Made by a program: the position numbers and the translations under genes. From NCBI RefSeq assembly GCF_011299095.1, contig NZ_CP049889.1, positions 1,468,501 through 1,532,500 of the forward strand: DNA of 64,000 bases, given 5' to 3'. The notes below the pieces were generated by a model. That model did not search any database. It saw only the letters and a list, made by a program, of their open reading frames with translations, and was not told the origin of the DNA. This DNA comes from Jeotgalibaca porci (lineage in GTDB: Bacteria > Bacillota > Bacilli > Lactobacillales > Aerococcaceae). The first letter of the stretch is position 1, and each line of letters starts with the position of its first letter. Below, one piece after another: positions 7,946-16,233 of this stretch.

Positions 7946-8974
7946 TTGCTGAGAGTAGCAATTATCGGATTGGGAACAATTTCCTATATCCATCAATTAG
8001 GAATTCAACAAAGTGGTTTAGGGAAACTGGTCGCGGTTTGTGATAGCAATCCGAGTACGGCTGGCGATTATGCCGATCTACCTTTTTATGATAACTGCGA
8101 AGAGATGTTGGAAAAAGAAAACCTAGACGTTGTTCATATCTGTTTGCCACATGATTTGCATGCACCCATCGCTCAAAAATGTATGGAATACGGCGTGAAT
8201 GTTTTCTTAGAAAAGCCGCTGTCATTGACTTACGAAGAAGGACTAAACCTTTCAAAAGCTGTTTCAGATAGTAAATATAAACTAGGTGTCTGTTTCCAGA
8301 ACCGTTATAATCGAACAACAACAAAACTGATTGATATTTTAGAAAATCAGCCCGTTGAGGAAATTGGATCTATCCGTGCAGTAAAAGGCGTGGTTACGTG
8401 GTTTAGACCGGAGAGTTATTATGAAGCACAGCCGTGGCGCGGGCAATTGGAGCGTGCGGGTGGCGGAACGATAATCAACCAGTCGATTCATACATTGGAC
8501 CTGATGCATTTGTTTGGCGGTAATCCATTGACATGTAACGGCCACTTGTTAAATTTGTTAGATTATAAAATCGAAGTAGAAGATACAGCAGTAGCACGGT
8601 ACGAGTTCGAAGAAAATATTTCCGGATTGTATTTCGCAACCAATAGTTATGCGGTGAATTCACCAGTAGAGCTTGAAGTGATAACAGAGCGAAGACGTTT
8701 TGTGATTAAAGACTACAAACTATTCGAATATAAATATAACAGCGATGATGGTGTTCTGCTCGAAAGTGATGATATTTTTGAAAGTACGAAGTCTTATTAT
8801 GGTCAAGGGCACCTTTTAGCGATTCAGACATTTTACAAAGCTATTATTGATAAAACAGAAGATTATATCCACATTGAAGATGCTTTAGGAAGCATGCTTA
8901 TGATTGATATGATGCGTAAATCAAGCGAAACAAAAGAAACAGTACACGCAAGTACGTTTACGAAAAGTGAATAG
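7946..8974 (+). CDS. Gfo/Idh/MocA family NAD(P)-dependent oxidoreductase
   Basis: Predicted sugar or cyclitol dehydrogenase with an N-terminal Rossmann domain (AIIGLGTISYIH, residues 4-15), the EKPLSLT loop carrying the conserved Lys, and a C-terminal alpha/beta domain with GGGTIINQSIHTLDLM holding the catalytic-region His. Length is normal. The start is taken as TTG 7946, since GAGGAG (7932-7937) lies 8 bases upstream and overlaps the alternative GTG 7937. It is monocistronic with a bidirectional terminator after it. An 8-bp palindrome AAACGTTT lies about 100 bases upstream and might be an operator. The substrate is unknown. Confidence 0.88.
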   Translation: MLRVAIIGLGTISYIHQLGIQQSGLGKLVAVCDSNPSTAGDYADLPFYDNCEEMLEKENLDVVHICLPHDLHAPIAQKCMEYGVNVFLEKPLSLTYEEGLNLSKAVSDSKYKLGVCFQNRYNRTTTKLIDILENQPVEEIGSIRAVKGVVTWFRPESYYEAQPWRGQLERAGGGTIINQSIHTLDLMHLFGGNPLTCNGHLLNLLDYKIEVEDTAVARYEFEENISGLYFATNSYAVNSPVELEVITERRRFVIKDYKLFEYKYNSDDGVLLESDDIFESTKSYYGQGHLLAIQTFYKAIIDKTEDYIHIEDALGSMLMIDMMRKSSETKETVHASTFTKSE

Positions 8975-8988
8975 ATGACGCCAATAAT

Positions 8989-9034
8989 AAAAAGCAGCAG
9001 CTCAAGAACAAAAAGTTCCGGGCTGCTGCTTTTT
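8989..9034. terminator. Bidirectional terminator
   Basis: AAAAAGCAGCAGC pairs with GCTGCTGCTTTTT, with an inner GAAC/GTTC stem. It serves the oxidoreductase and the PAP2 gene. Confidence 0.9.
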
Positions 9035-9661
9035 CTATGTGACGTTCTCAACTTTTTCAATCACAAAGCGGGTTAGGTAGTAAAATGCGTAGCCAAGTGA
9101 ATAACCGGCAAGAACATCCGTCAGGAAATGAACACCTAAGTAGATACGGCTGAATCCGATTGAAAGGATAATCAAAGCAACAACAACTGCGACAGTTTTA
9201 GGATACCGTCCCAAGCTTGTGTAGCGCATCAAAATATAGGCAGTTAACGGATAGATCATAGCCGAAGCAAATGAATGCCCGCTCGGGAAGGAAAAAGAGC
9301 TCTCGGAAACGAGTCTCAGTTCTTCAGCCGGACGTTCGCGTTTGAACACGTTCTTTAGTGAAGAATTAACTCCGAGATTCCCAACGACAACGCCTACTAA
9401 ATAAATGAGTGCAACACGCCATTTCCTAAATGCTAATACGACAACTAAAAGCATGACGAGAATAGCAATAATCACAAATTCCTCATTTGCCAAAGTAGTC
9501 ATCAGACGGAAATAAATATAGGCAATCCCATTACGAAATTGAATGACGAAATCAGTGACTGACTGGTCGAAACGCGCTGTCTCTTCTGGTGCAAAGATAA
9601 ATAAGAGCCGAATAAGAATGTATGGAATGACAGCCAACAGTGCTTTTTGAATATTTTTCAT
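9035..9661 (-). CDS. PAP2 family membrane phosphatase
   Basis: Integral membrane phosphatidic-acid/undecaprenyl-pyrophosphate phosphatase-like protein of 208 aa with about six membrane segments. All three PAP2 motifs are present: KNVFKRERP (motif 1), FPSGHS (motif 2) and SRIYLGVHFLTD (motif 3), placing the active site on the outer face. It may recycle undecaprenyl pyrophosphate or dephosphorylate lipids. It is monocistronic, with start ATG 9661 and AAGGAG upstream. Confidence 0.92.
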   Translation of the reverse strand: MKNIQKALLAVIPYILIRLLFIFAPEETARFDQSVTDFVIQFRNGIAYIYFRLMTTLANEEFVIIAILVMLLVVVLAFRKWRVALIYLVGVVVGNLGVNSSLKNVFKRERPAEELRLVSESSFSFPSGHSFASAMIYPLTAYILMRYTSLGRYPKTVAVVVALIILSIGFSRIYLGVHFLTDVLAGYSLGYAFYYLTRFVIEKVENVT

Positions 9662-9843
9662 GGTACTCTCCTTGTTTAATTGATTTCATTAGCAGTATCA
9701 TATAACACTTATCCAGAAAGTTATAGAAAAATGCTGTAAACAGAATATTTAAGAAAAGAAATTAAATGTTTGCATTATTATTTCAAATTTGATATTCTTT
9801 GATTGTACTTATCAACTGATAAAAAAGAACGTAGGTGTAAGAT

Positions 9844-10419
9844 GTGAGTAGTAAAAAGAAAACGACACGCCAAAATATATTAGATATTTCTTCGGAATTA
9901 TTTATGGATAAAGGCTTTCAGGCGACTTCTACACGTCAAATTGCAGAAAGGGCGGGGATTACTCAACCTAATCTGTACTATCACTTCAAAACAAAGGAAG
10001 CAATTTATATTGCTGTTCTTGAAGATTTGTCTAAAGTGGTCAGAGAGCAACTGGAACTGATTATTCAGGAAGATAATCAACTTCTGGAAGAAAAGTTGTT
10101 ACATGTTATCCATTTTTTGAAAGAAAAACATCCCGTCAATCTTTTTATCATGCGGCATGACATTAATAATGAGATGTCCAAGGAGAACCATCAGTTCTTG
10201 TATCAATTATGGCGTCAATCGTATCTCCAGCCCTTGATTGATTTATTCACTCAATATATTAAAGACGACGCATTGTTTAATGCAGTTGAGTTGGCGATGC
10301 ACTTCTATGGTAATATTTCCCCTTATATTCAAAAAAGTGAGGGGAATCATGAGACGTTGCGGCCCGACCAACTGGTTCATTTATTTGTTTATGGAATCAT
10401 TGATAGAAAAGATACATAA
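9844..10419 (+). CDS. TetR family transcriptional regulator
   Basis: The N-terminal helix-turn-helix (TSTRQIAERAGITQPNLYYHF, about residues 28-48) is typical of TetR/AcrR repressors; the C-terminal helical ligand domain is divergent. It starts with GTG 9844. The next gene is a wrecked ABC ATPase 20 bases downstream, so this was probably the regulator of a drug or peptide exporter whose genes have largely been deleted. The target and ligand are unknown. Confidence 0.9.
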   Translation: MSSKKKTTRQNILDISSELFMDKGFQATSTRQIAERAGITQPNLYYHFKTKEAIYIAVLEDLSKVVREQLELIIQEDNQLLEEKLLHVIHFLKEKHPVNLFIMRHDINNEMSKENHQFLYQLWRQSYLQPLIDLFTQYIKDDALFNAVELAMHFYGNISPYIQKSEGNHETLRPDQLVHLFVYGIIDRKDT

Positions 10420-10439
10420 TGTCCGAGGAGGTTATTAAA

Positions 10440-10834
10440 ATGGAGCGTTACTGGAAAACGTGCTGATGCCCTATCGTATAAAGCATGGAAAAGTCACTAA
10501 AGAAGCGATGCAACGCGCGAATGACTTGATTGATATCGTAGGTTTGACGAAAGTAAAAGATAATAAATCGACAGATATCTCCGGTGGACAGCAACAGCGT
10601 GGCGCTATTGCCAGAAGCTTAATTAACAATCCGCGAATTATTTTAGGAGATGAGCCGACCGGTAACTTGGATTCCGAAACAACCCAAACTGTTTTCAAGT
10701 TACTAAAGGAAATCAACCGCGAATACAAATCAACCTTTATTCTGATTACACATGATCAAAGGGTTGCTCAACAAGCCGACCGTATCATCGAGATTAAAGA
10801 TGGTCGAGTTAACATGGATATTTATAACAATTAA
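10440..10834 (+). pseudogene. ABC transporter ATPase, 5' part deleted and frameshifted
   Basis: The preserved frame (from 10442) reads GALLENVLMPYRI, then the ABC signature ISGGQQQRGAIARSL, Walker B (IILGDEPTGNLD) and H-loop (LITHD) of a MacB/LolD-type ATPase. Walker A and the Q-loop are missing. The original ribosome site and ATG (GAGGAGGTTATTAAAATG, ATG 10440) are still there, but the sequence after ATG is joined out of frame to the ENV block, and the ATG frame stops at TGA 10464-10466. The partner permease is also gone; a terminator follows at once. It is a clear deletion relic next to its TetR gene. Confidence 0.85.
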
Positions 10835-10836
10835 TG

Positions 10837-10873
10837 CCAACAAAAAAAGACCATAATGGTCTTTTTTTGTTGG
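10837..10873. terminator. Bidirectional terminator
   Basis: A perfect 17-bp inverted repeat CCAACAAAAAAAGACCA with its complement separates the ABC relic from the convergent oxidoreductase. Confidence 0.9.
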
Positions 10874-10874
10874 A

Positions 10875-12410
10875 CTATTCGCCACTTTCTACTCTTTCTA
10901 ATGGTTTTACAGCCGGACCATTTAACACAGCGCCTTCATAGCTAAAGCGCGAGCCGTGGCACGGGCAATCCCAAGAACGCTCGGCATCATTCCAATTTAA
11001 TCCGCAGCCCAGATGGGTACACGTTGTCTTAACGAGATGCAGCTTGCCTTTTTTGTCACGGTATCCACCTAACTTTTGTCCGTTAAAAGAGAGTAGACCA
11101 CCTTCATCGACAGCGAGTTCCTCCGGTGTTTTGTCTGGTCTTTTTGCCTTAGAAACAAGCAAGTCTTTTCCAACAGCAAGATTCTTTTTCGTAAATTGTT
11201 GCATATCTTTCAGTTTTAATTTCGGACGGGTAGGGTCAAACAAGCGCGTATAAGAATTTTCATTTCCTAAAATGGCGTCTGAAAGAACCTTTCCGGTAAT
11301 AGCCCCCGCTGCCATTCCCCATTTATTAAAGCCGGTCGCGACGGAAATATCGGGCGTCCGCTTAGTCATTTCACCGATGTAAGGCATCTTATCCAGTGTC
11401 GTCATATCCTGAGCAGACCAATGATTCATGACGTCGGTCAAGCCAAAATGTTCTTGGCCAAATGCGACTAAGTTTTGATAATGACTTTGGGTATCCTCGT
11501 TACTTTTTCCAGTCGGGTGGCCATCCCCACCGATTAACAACTGGCCATTGGGTAACGAACGCAAGGAGCGCGTCGGTTCCTCAACGCTGATATACATCCC
11601 ATCCGGAATCGGGCCAACGACATTCGCAGCGATACCGTATGAGCGCTTAATTTCCAACTTTGCGAAATAAAAACCCTTGAAATCGTTAAACGGGAAATGC
11701 GTGGCAACGACGACTTTATCTGCTTTAAGCACTGTTCCATTCTCCATTTCAATGTTAGTGGCATGCTGACATTTAACGGCCCGGGTTTGTTCGTATATTT
11801 TTCCGCCGCTCGCAACGATAGCGTCTAAAAGGGGAACAAGGAATTTGACCGGATGGAACTGCGCTTGATCGGGCATCGTTAAAGCTCCCAGTGTTTTGAA
11901 AGGCAGATCTTGGAGTGGCCCCATCGAAAAACGGCCCGGTATTTCTAATTGTTGGTAAGCACGGACTTCTTTCCGAATTTTTTGTACACCTTTTTCTGAA
12001 GTCGCGTAAAGAACAGCTTTCTTAGGTTCCAAATCACAATCAATGTTTAGTTCTGCGGCCACTTCTTGTATCAAATGGAGACCATCCATGTTTGCATCGA
12101 AGTAAAGCCGTGCTTTTTCTTTTCCAAAAGTTTGAATCAGTTCATCGTAAATGAGGGCGTGTTGCGCCGTTATTTTAGCGGTTGTATGGCCTGTCACGCC
12201 GGTGAGAACCGTGTCTGCTTCTACGAGCGTCACGCGTTTTCCAGCTTTCGTCAGTAAATACGCCGTCATAATCCCAACGATTCCGGCGCCGATAACAGCG
12301 ACTTCGGTTGTTTGGTCGGATTGCATAGGTGGATGGTGAGGAATCGGGTAGGAGCGCCAGTAGGAATGAGGGAAGTCAGCAAGTGAGTGGTTGTGTTGTT
12401 CGTGCGACAT
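10875..12410 (-). CDS. FAD-dependent oxidoreductase with C-terminal Rieske [2Fe-2S] domain (YhfW-like)
   Basis: The 511-residue protein combines a DAO-type FAD domain (AVIGAGIVGIMTAYLL near residue 37, GHTTAKITAQH) with a C-terminal Rieske domain. CTHLGC and CPCHGS supply the two Cys and two His of the cluster. It matches the B. subtilis YhfW architecture and length. It probably oxidises an amine or amino-acid-like substrate and passes electrons through the cluster; the substrate is unknown. ATG 12410 has an AGGAGAG site. It is monocistronic. Confidence 0.9.
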   Translation of the reverse strand: MSHEQHNHSLADFPHSYWRSYPIPHHPPMQSDQTTEVAVIGAGIVGIMTAYLLTKAGKRVTLVEADTVLTGVTGHTTAKITAQHALIYDELIQTFGKEKARLYFDANMDGLHLIQEVAAELNIDCDLEPKKAVLYATSEKGVQKIRKEVRAYQQLEIPGRFSMGPLQDLPFKTLGALTMPDQAQFHPVKFLVPLLDAIVASGGKIYEQTRAVKCQHATNIEMENGTVLKADKVVVATHFPFNDFKGFYFAKLEIKRSYGIAANVVGPIPDGMYISVEEPTRSLRSLPNGQLLIGGDGHPTGKSNEDTQSHYQNLVAFGQEHFGLTDVMNHWSAQDMTTLDKMPYIGEMTKRTPDISVATGFNKWGMAAGAITGKVLSDAILGNENSYTRLFDPTRPKLKLKDMQQFTKKNLAVGKDLLVSKAKRPDKTPEELAVDEGGLLSFNGQKLGGYRDKKGKLHLVKTTCTHLGCGLNWNDAERSWDCPCHGSRFSYEGAVLNGPAVKPLERVESGE

Positions 12411-12539
12411 AATGAAACTCTCCTAGTAATTTCTCTTGTTTCCGCAAGTTTACTACAATTGTGGAGTGAGGAAAAGTAAAAACAACGGTGCATGCTATAA
12501 TAAATGTAAACGCTACACATTTGAAAAAGGAGGATTAAG

Positions 12540-13118
12540 ATGGCTAAAATGAATTTTGAGCCGCCGTCCGATTATTATGATGAACGGGTTGCGGGTATAG
12601 ATGAAAAGATTTGTGAGTTAGTGAAGGAACGAAAAGAGCGTGCGGAAGGGAATCCCGGCTTTCCGATGCAAATACGAATCAATGAGTGGGCTCAAAAATA
12701 CGATTTCAATGCAATGTTTTTGAACAGTATTTTTTCAACGCTGTATTTTGAAGAAATGCATGGATCGGATATTGAACCGGAAAATTTTATAAAAAATGTA
12801 TCCGTGATGCGGACAAAAGAAGCGAATGATGGTTTCTATTCAATATTGTGGATGCGTCAGTTTGAAAATGCGAGTGTCGTGTATTTAAATGTTTCGATGA
12901 CTGAAGAGGGCCGTATGAAATTCCACACGCTTTCCATTACTGGCACGGATGAGGAATTTAATTGTCGAAGTGAGGGCGGTGGTGGTTCAGACGGAAATCT
13001 CACCTATACGTACGTTGTTACACCTGCGCTGTCGGAAGATATTTCCCGCTATCAGTTTATTATTAATGAATCCGAGGTTCCGTTAAAAAAAGACGGAAGC
13101 ACGGAAATCGTTATTTAA
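12540..13118 (+). CDS. Conserved hypothetical protein with chorismate-mutase-like N-terminal helix
   Basis: 192 residues behind a perfect AAGGAGG site. The N-terminus (YDERVAGIDEKICELVKERK, then a GNPGFP motif) resembles a family of Bacillus/Clostridium proteins of unknown function whose first helix looks like an AroQ chorismate-mutase helix. The rest is predicted beta-rich with a GGGGSDGN loop. No catalytic motif is recognised. It overlaps the upstream alternative ATG of the GloB-like gene (TAATG), so the two genes are probably co-transcribed. Confidence 0.6.
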   Translation: MAKMNFEPPSDYYDERVAGIDEKICELVKERKERAEGNPGFPMQIRINEWAQKYDFNAMFLNSIFSTLYFEEMHGSDIEPENFIKNVSVMRTKEANDGFYSILWMRQFENASVVYLNVSMTEEGRMKFHTLSITGTDEEFNCRSEGGGGSDGNLTYTYVVTPALSEDISRYQFIINESEVPLKKDGSTEIVI

Positions 13119-13168
13119 TGAAAAGTTTGATAGGATGGAATCAAAGATTTGCGAAGGGGGATATAAGA

Positions 13169-13870
13169 GTGGAAATCAATCCAGTTAAGGCATTTTCAGA
13201 TAATTATATTTGGGTTATGGAAGAAGGAACAGAGGCAGTCATTGTGGATCCGGGTGAAGCGGAGGGCGTGTTGCGTTATTTGGAAGAACAAGCATTGGGT
13301 CTGACAGCGATTTTGTTGACGCATAAGCATGATGACCACATCGGCGGAGTCCGTGAAATTTTAGAAAAGTATCCTGCTACGCTTGTATATGGTCCGACTG
13401 AAACAGCGGATTTGGCGACTCAGGTGGTTAAAGAGGGCGACAGGTTTGAGTTGTTTGACAAACAAGTTAAAGTTATTAAAACAGCAGGACATACTGAAGA
13501 GCATATCAGTTTCTTAATTGAAGATGCGTTGTTCAGTGGCGATGCGCTGTTTTCAGGCGGCTGCGGCCGTGTGTTTACCGGCGATTTCGAGGCGCAATAC
13601 GACGCGCTCCAAAAGTTTAATCAATTGGCAGATGGAGTTAAAGTATATGCCGGACACGAATATACGCAAACGAATCTGCGCTTTGCGATGAGCGAAACGC
13701 CAACGAATCCGGACATTCTGAGCACATTGCACGCTGTCAACGAAAGACGGGCATCTGATTTGCCAACATTGCCATCGACGATTGGAAAAGAGAAACAAAT
13801 CAATCTCTTCCTCCGTGCTGAATCACTGGAAGAATTTATAGAACTCAGACAAGCGCGCGACAAATTTTAA
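13169..13870 (+). CDS. GloB-like metallo-beta-lactamase-fold hydrolase (hydroxyacylglutathione hydrolase family)
   Basis: It carries the binuclear-metal motif LTHKHDDHIGG (THxHxDH), AGHTEEH, SGDALFSGGCGR and AGHEYT, plus the C-terminal PSTIGKEKQINLFLR block of glyoxalase II. It should hydrolyse thioesters such as S-lactoylglutathione or a bacillithiol/other thiol analogue. GTG 13169 is chosen because AAGGGGG lies 8 bases upstream and the product then starts EINPVKAFSDNYIWV as in the family; the longer frame from 13118 has no ribosome site. Confidence 0.9.
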   Translation: MEINPVKAFSDNYIWVMEEGTEAVIVDPGEAEGVLRYLEEQALGLTAILLTHKHDDHIGGVREILEKYPATLVYGPTETADLATQVVKEGDRFELFDKQVKVIKTAGHTEEHISFLIEDALFSGDALFSGGCGRVFTGDFEAQYDALQKFNQLADGVKVYAGHEYTQTNLRFAMSETPTNPDILSTLHAVNERRASDLPTLPSTIGKEKQINLFLRAESLEEFIELRQARDKF

Positions 13871-13875
13871 GCACA

Positions 13876-13907
13876 ACAGACCTGCAATGGCGGGTCTGTA
13901 TTTTTTT
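13876..13907 (+). terminator. Rho-independent terminator
   Basis: ACAGACC pairs with GGTCTGT, followed by a seven-T run. Confidence 0.75.
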
Positions 13908-13919
13908 GAGTTTTTAGTT

Positions 13920-14004
13920 GCGCACTCAAACTGCAAAACCCATTTGAGTGCGCGATTCAGGTAGCAAACTGCGCACTCAAACTGCAAAACCCGTTTGAGT
14001 GCGC
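13920..14004. repeat. Tandem palindrome array, 2 units, 51-bp period (family A)
   Basis: Hairpins at 13920-13953 and 13971-14004 have the same 11-base arms as the 6.25-kb array (GCGCACTCAAA/TTTGAGTGCGC) but a different loop (CTGCAAAACCCA or CTGCAAAACCCG). It lies between the terminators of convergent gloB-like and MATE genes. Confidence 0.95.
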
Positions 14005-14014
14005 AATTTAGACA

Positions 14015-14043
14015 CAAAAAAACTGCCCCCATCCAGGAGCAGT
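14015..14043 (-). terminator. Terminator of the MATE gene
   Basis: Read on the minus strand, ACTGCTCC pairs with GGGGGCAGT, followed by seven T. Confidence 0.8.
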
Positions 14044-14055
14044 CCCCACACATCT

Positions 14056-15366
14056 TCACACAACACGTTTTCTTCTTTCGTTCCAAAAAATCATTAAAAT
14101 CCCGATCAGCGTGAGTATCTCCACAACGGTCATTGCCAGCCACACGCCCGTGAGCCCTAGTGATCGACTCAGCAATGCGACAGCAGGGTAAACGAAAACC
14201 AAGCCGCGCAATGCGGAAATAACCATGGATTTCTTTCCTTCGTTTATCGCAGCTAGATAGAAAATCATTGTGAAGTTCACACCGGTAAATAAGAATGAAG
14301 TGAAATACAAACGTACACCAGGGGTCGCCAATTTCGCTAATTCGATGTTTCCATCCCCGTTGAAAATAGCGACAATCAAATCAGGTAAAAATAAGCCGAT
14401 AGCTACAAACAGCCCACCAATTATCAGCGCGGTTCTCAGTCCCAACCGCAAGACGGTATTCACAGCCTCACGATTATCTTTACCGTGATACGCACTGACC
14501 AGCGGCTGAACGCCTTGCCCGATTCCCGTGAAAATAGCCACCGCGATGATATTCATATTTGCTACAATACTGTAAGCAGAGACGCCAATATCGCCCGCCA
14601 AATCTAAAACAATTAAGTTGAAAATTAACATCACAAATGCAGAAGAAAACTCATTCAAGAAGGATGAAAATCCATTTCGTAAAGTCGCAAGAATACTGCC
14701 AAAACGCAGCCTAATCGGTTGAAATGCCAATGTACGGCGGCTGTATTTGAAATGAAAACTACAAATCATTAGACCTACTGCCGGTGAAAAGACGGTCGCA
14801 ATGGCCGCACCCGTCAGTCCCATTCTCATTGGATAAATAAAGATATAATCAAAAATGATGTTAATAATTCCACCCAAAATCATCCCAATCATCGCCAAAC
14901 GCGGATTGAAATCATTTCTAATAAAGGTAATAAAGACATTATTGAGAATAAATAAAGGCGTAAAGAGTGTCAAAATCGTAAAATAGCTGCGTGACATTTC
15001 GAATAGAGCAGGGGTCACACCCAAGAAACCTAAAATATCATCTACAAACATTTGACTCAATAGCGTGAATAAAATAGCAATCAAGCTCGCTGCCACAACC
15101 GTTTGCGTAAAATGATTGTTGGCCTTATCCAACATTCCCTGGCTCTTGGTAATCGCGAATTGTGTCGCGCCACCCACCCCAAACATCCAGCCCAAACCAT
15201 TAATAATATTCACAACCGGCAGAACAATGTTTAACGCTGCCAGTCCCTGCGCACCGACACCATTTGCAATAAAAAAGGTGTCAGCCAAAATGAACAGAGA
15301 TTGGCCGACCATACTCATAATACTGAACGTGACAAATTGATAAAATTCCCGATGGATTGTCCGCAT
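14056..15366 (-). CDS. MATE family multidrug/cation antiporter
   Basis: 436-residue, about 12-helix MatE-type exporter with two repeated halves. Features are QSLFILADTFFIANGVGAQGLAALNI in the first half, and IGVSAYSIVANMNIIAVAIFTGIGQGVQPL at the start of the second. Such proteins export drugs or metabolites using Na+ or H+. The start ATG 15366 is set by GGAGG at 15375-15379; the longer open frame upstream is leader. The leader carries two hairpins, described separately. Confidence 0.9.
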   Translation of the reverse strand: MRTIHREFYQFVTFSIMSMVGQSLFILADTFFIANGVGAQGLAALNIVLPVVNIINGLGWMFGVGGATQFAITKSQGMLDKANNHFTQTVVAASLIAILFTLLSQMFVDDILGFLGVTPALFEMSRSYFTILTLFTPLFILNNVFITFIRNDFNPRLAMIGMILGGIINIIFDYIFIYPMRMGLTGAAIATVFSPAVGLMICSFHFKYSRRTLAFQPIRLRFGSILATLRNGFSSFLNEFSSAFVMLIFNLIVLDLAGDIGVSAYSIVANMNIIAVAIFTGIGQGVQPLVSAYHGKDNREAVNTVLRLGLRTALIIGGLFVAIGLFLPDLIVAIFNGDGNIELAKLATPGVRLYFTSFLFTGVNFTMIFYLAAINEGKKSMVISALRGLVFVYPAVALLSRSLGLTGVWLAMTVVEILTLIGILMIFWNERRKRVV

Positions 15367-15407
15367 AGAAAATGCCTCCTTCTTTTTGAATATAAAAAAA
15401 GCGCCCC

Positions 15408-15473
15408 TTTTTGTTTGCTTCAATGGCCTACGCAAACAAAAATAGCACGCAACATATTTTCCGGCGAAAATAT
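15408..15473 (-). promoter_or_regulatory. Structured 5' leader of the MATE gene (two hairpins)
   Basis: On the minus strand an 8-bp stem (ATATTTTC/GAAAATAT, loop GCCG) at 15454-15473 is followed by an 11-bp perfect stem (TTTTTGTTTGC/GCAAACAAAAA) at 15408-15442, then a GGGGCGC-T7 stretch and the GGAGG site. The layout would suit an attenuator or ligand-sensing leader, but no known riboswitch consensus was recognised. Confidence 0.45.
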
Positions 15474-15625
15474 ACGGTTTTTTATCAAATAGTTTAGCAC
15501 ACATTAGATAGTAGAATCTTTCCCCTAAAGATTTCTCATCAAAAACTAATCGTGTAAGTGCTTGCCATAATAATTAGAGCATGTTAATTTACGTATGTAA
15601 AGCGGTTCCTTCATGTGAAGTTTAT

Positions 15626-15781
15626 ATGAAACAATTAAATATAGTTGAGGTTTCGGAGTTTGACGAACAAAGCGTGCTTTGTTTGATCGTTTCGAAGCGA
15701 TCAACAAGGGTCATCTTATCGATGAATTAGAAAACAGCCATTCTAATCTTAAATCGTTAATTATAAGACCGGGTTAATGAA
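15626..15781 (+). pseudogene. Vestigial coding sequence upstream of the thiolase fragment
   Basis: An ATG at 15626 opens a 34-codon frame. From about 15670 another frame reads KRALFDRFEAINKGHLIDEL and on to a TAA near 15779, which looks protein-like and could be the continuation after a frameshift. I cannot name the family. It may be what remains of a gene ahead of the thiolase. Confidence 0.25.
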
Positions 15782-15807
15782 TGCGGACCATTCTCTTTTA
15801 AAAGAGA

Positions 15808-16221
15808 GTGCTCCCAAAGTATTCATTTGACAATAAAGGTGTACGTGTTATTGCACAAGCAGCTGCTGGTGTAGAACCGACAACGATGGGTGAAGGGCCA
15901 ATTCCAGCTACAGAAAAAGCACTTAAAAAAGCAGGCTTAACAATCGAAGATATCGATGTTATTGAACTAAACGAAGCATTTGCGGCACAATCACTGGCAT
16001 TCTTCAAAGCCTTTGATTTACCGTATGATTCAGAAAAAGTAAATCCTAATGGTGGTGCAATTGCCCTCGGACATCCGATTGGTGCAACAGGTGCAATCTT
16101 GATGACCAAGTTGATGCATGAGTTAGAAAGAACGGGTAAGCGTTACGGTTTAGTTACACGATGTATCGCTGGTGGATTGGGAATTGCAACAATTGTAGAG
16201 AACATAGCTGCGACAGAGTAG
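15808..16221 (+). pseudogene. Thiolase (acetyl-CoA acetyltransferase) C-terminal fragment
   Basis: Only the C-terminal third of a thiolase is present. It has AGVEPTTMGEGPIPAT, IELNEAFAAQ, GGAIALGHPIGATGA with the active-site His, and TRCIAGGLG with the second Cys. The N-terminal domain with the acylated Cys (about 250 residues) is missing, and homology begins abruptly about 10 residues into the frame. No ribosome site fits. The intact BKACE gene follows 12 bases after the stop, so this was probably a beta-keto-acid pathway operon. Confidence 0.85.
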
Positions 16222-16233
16222 AGAGATGATGAA

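Noticed and set aside
13118-13168. Upstream ATG start for the GloB-like gene
   Set aside because: It overlaps the previous stop (TAATG) but has no ribosome site, while GTG 13169 has AAGGGGG at ideal spacing and matches the family N-terminus.
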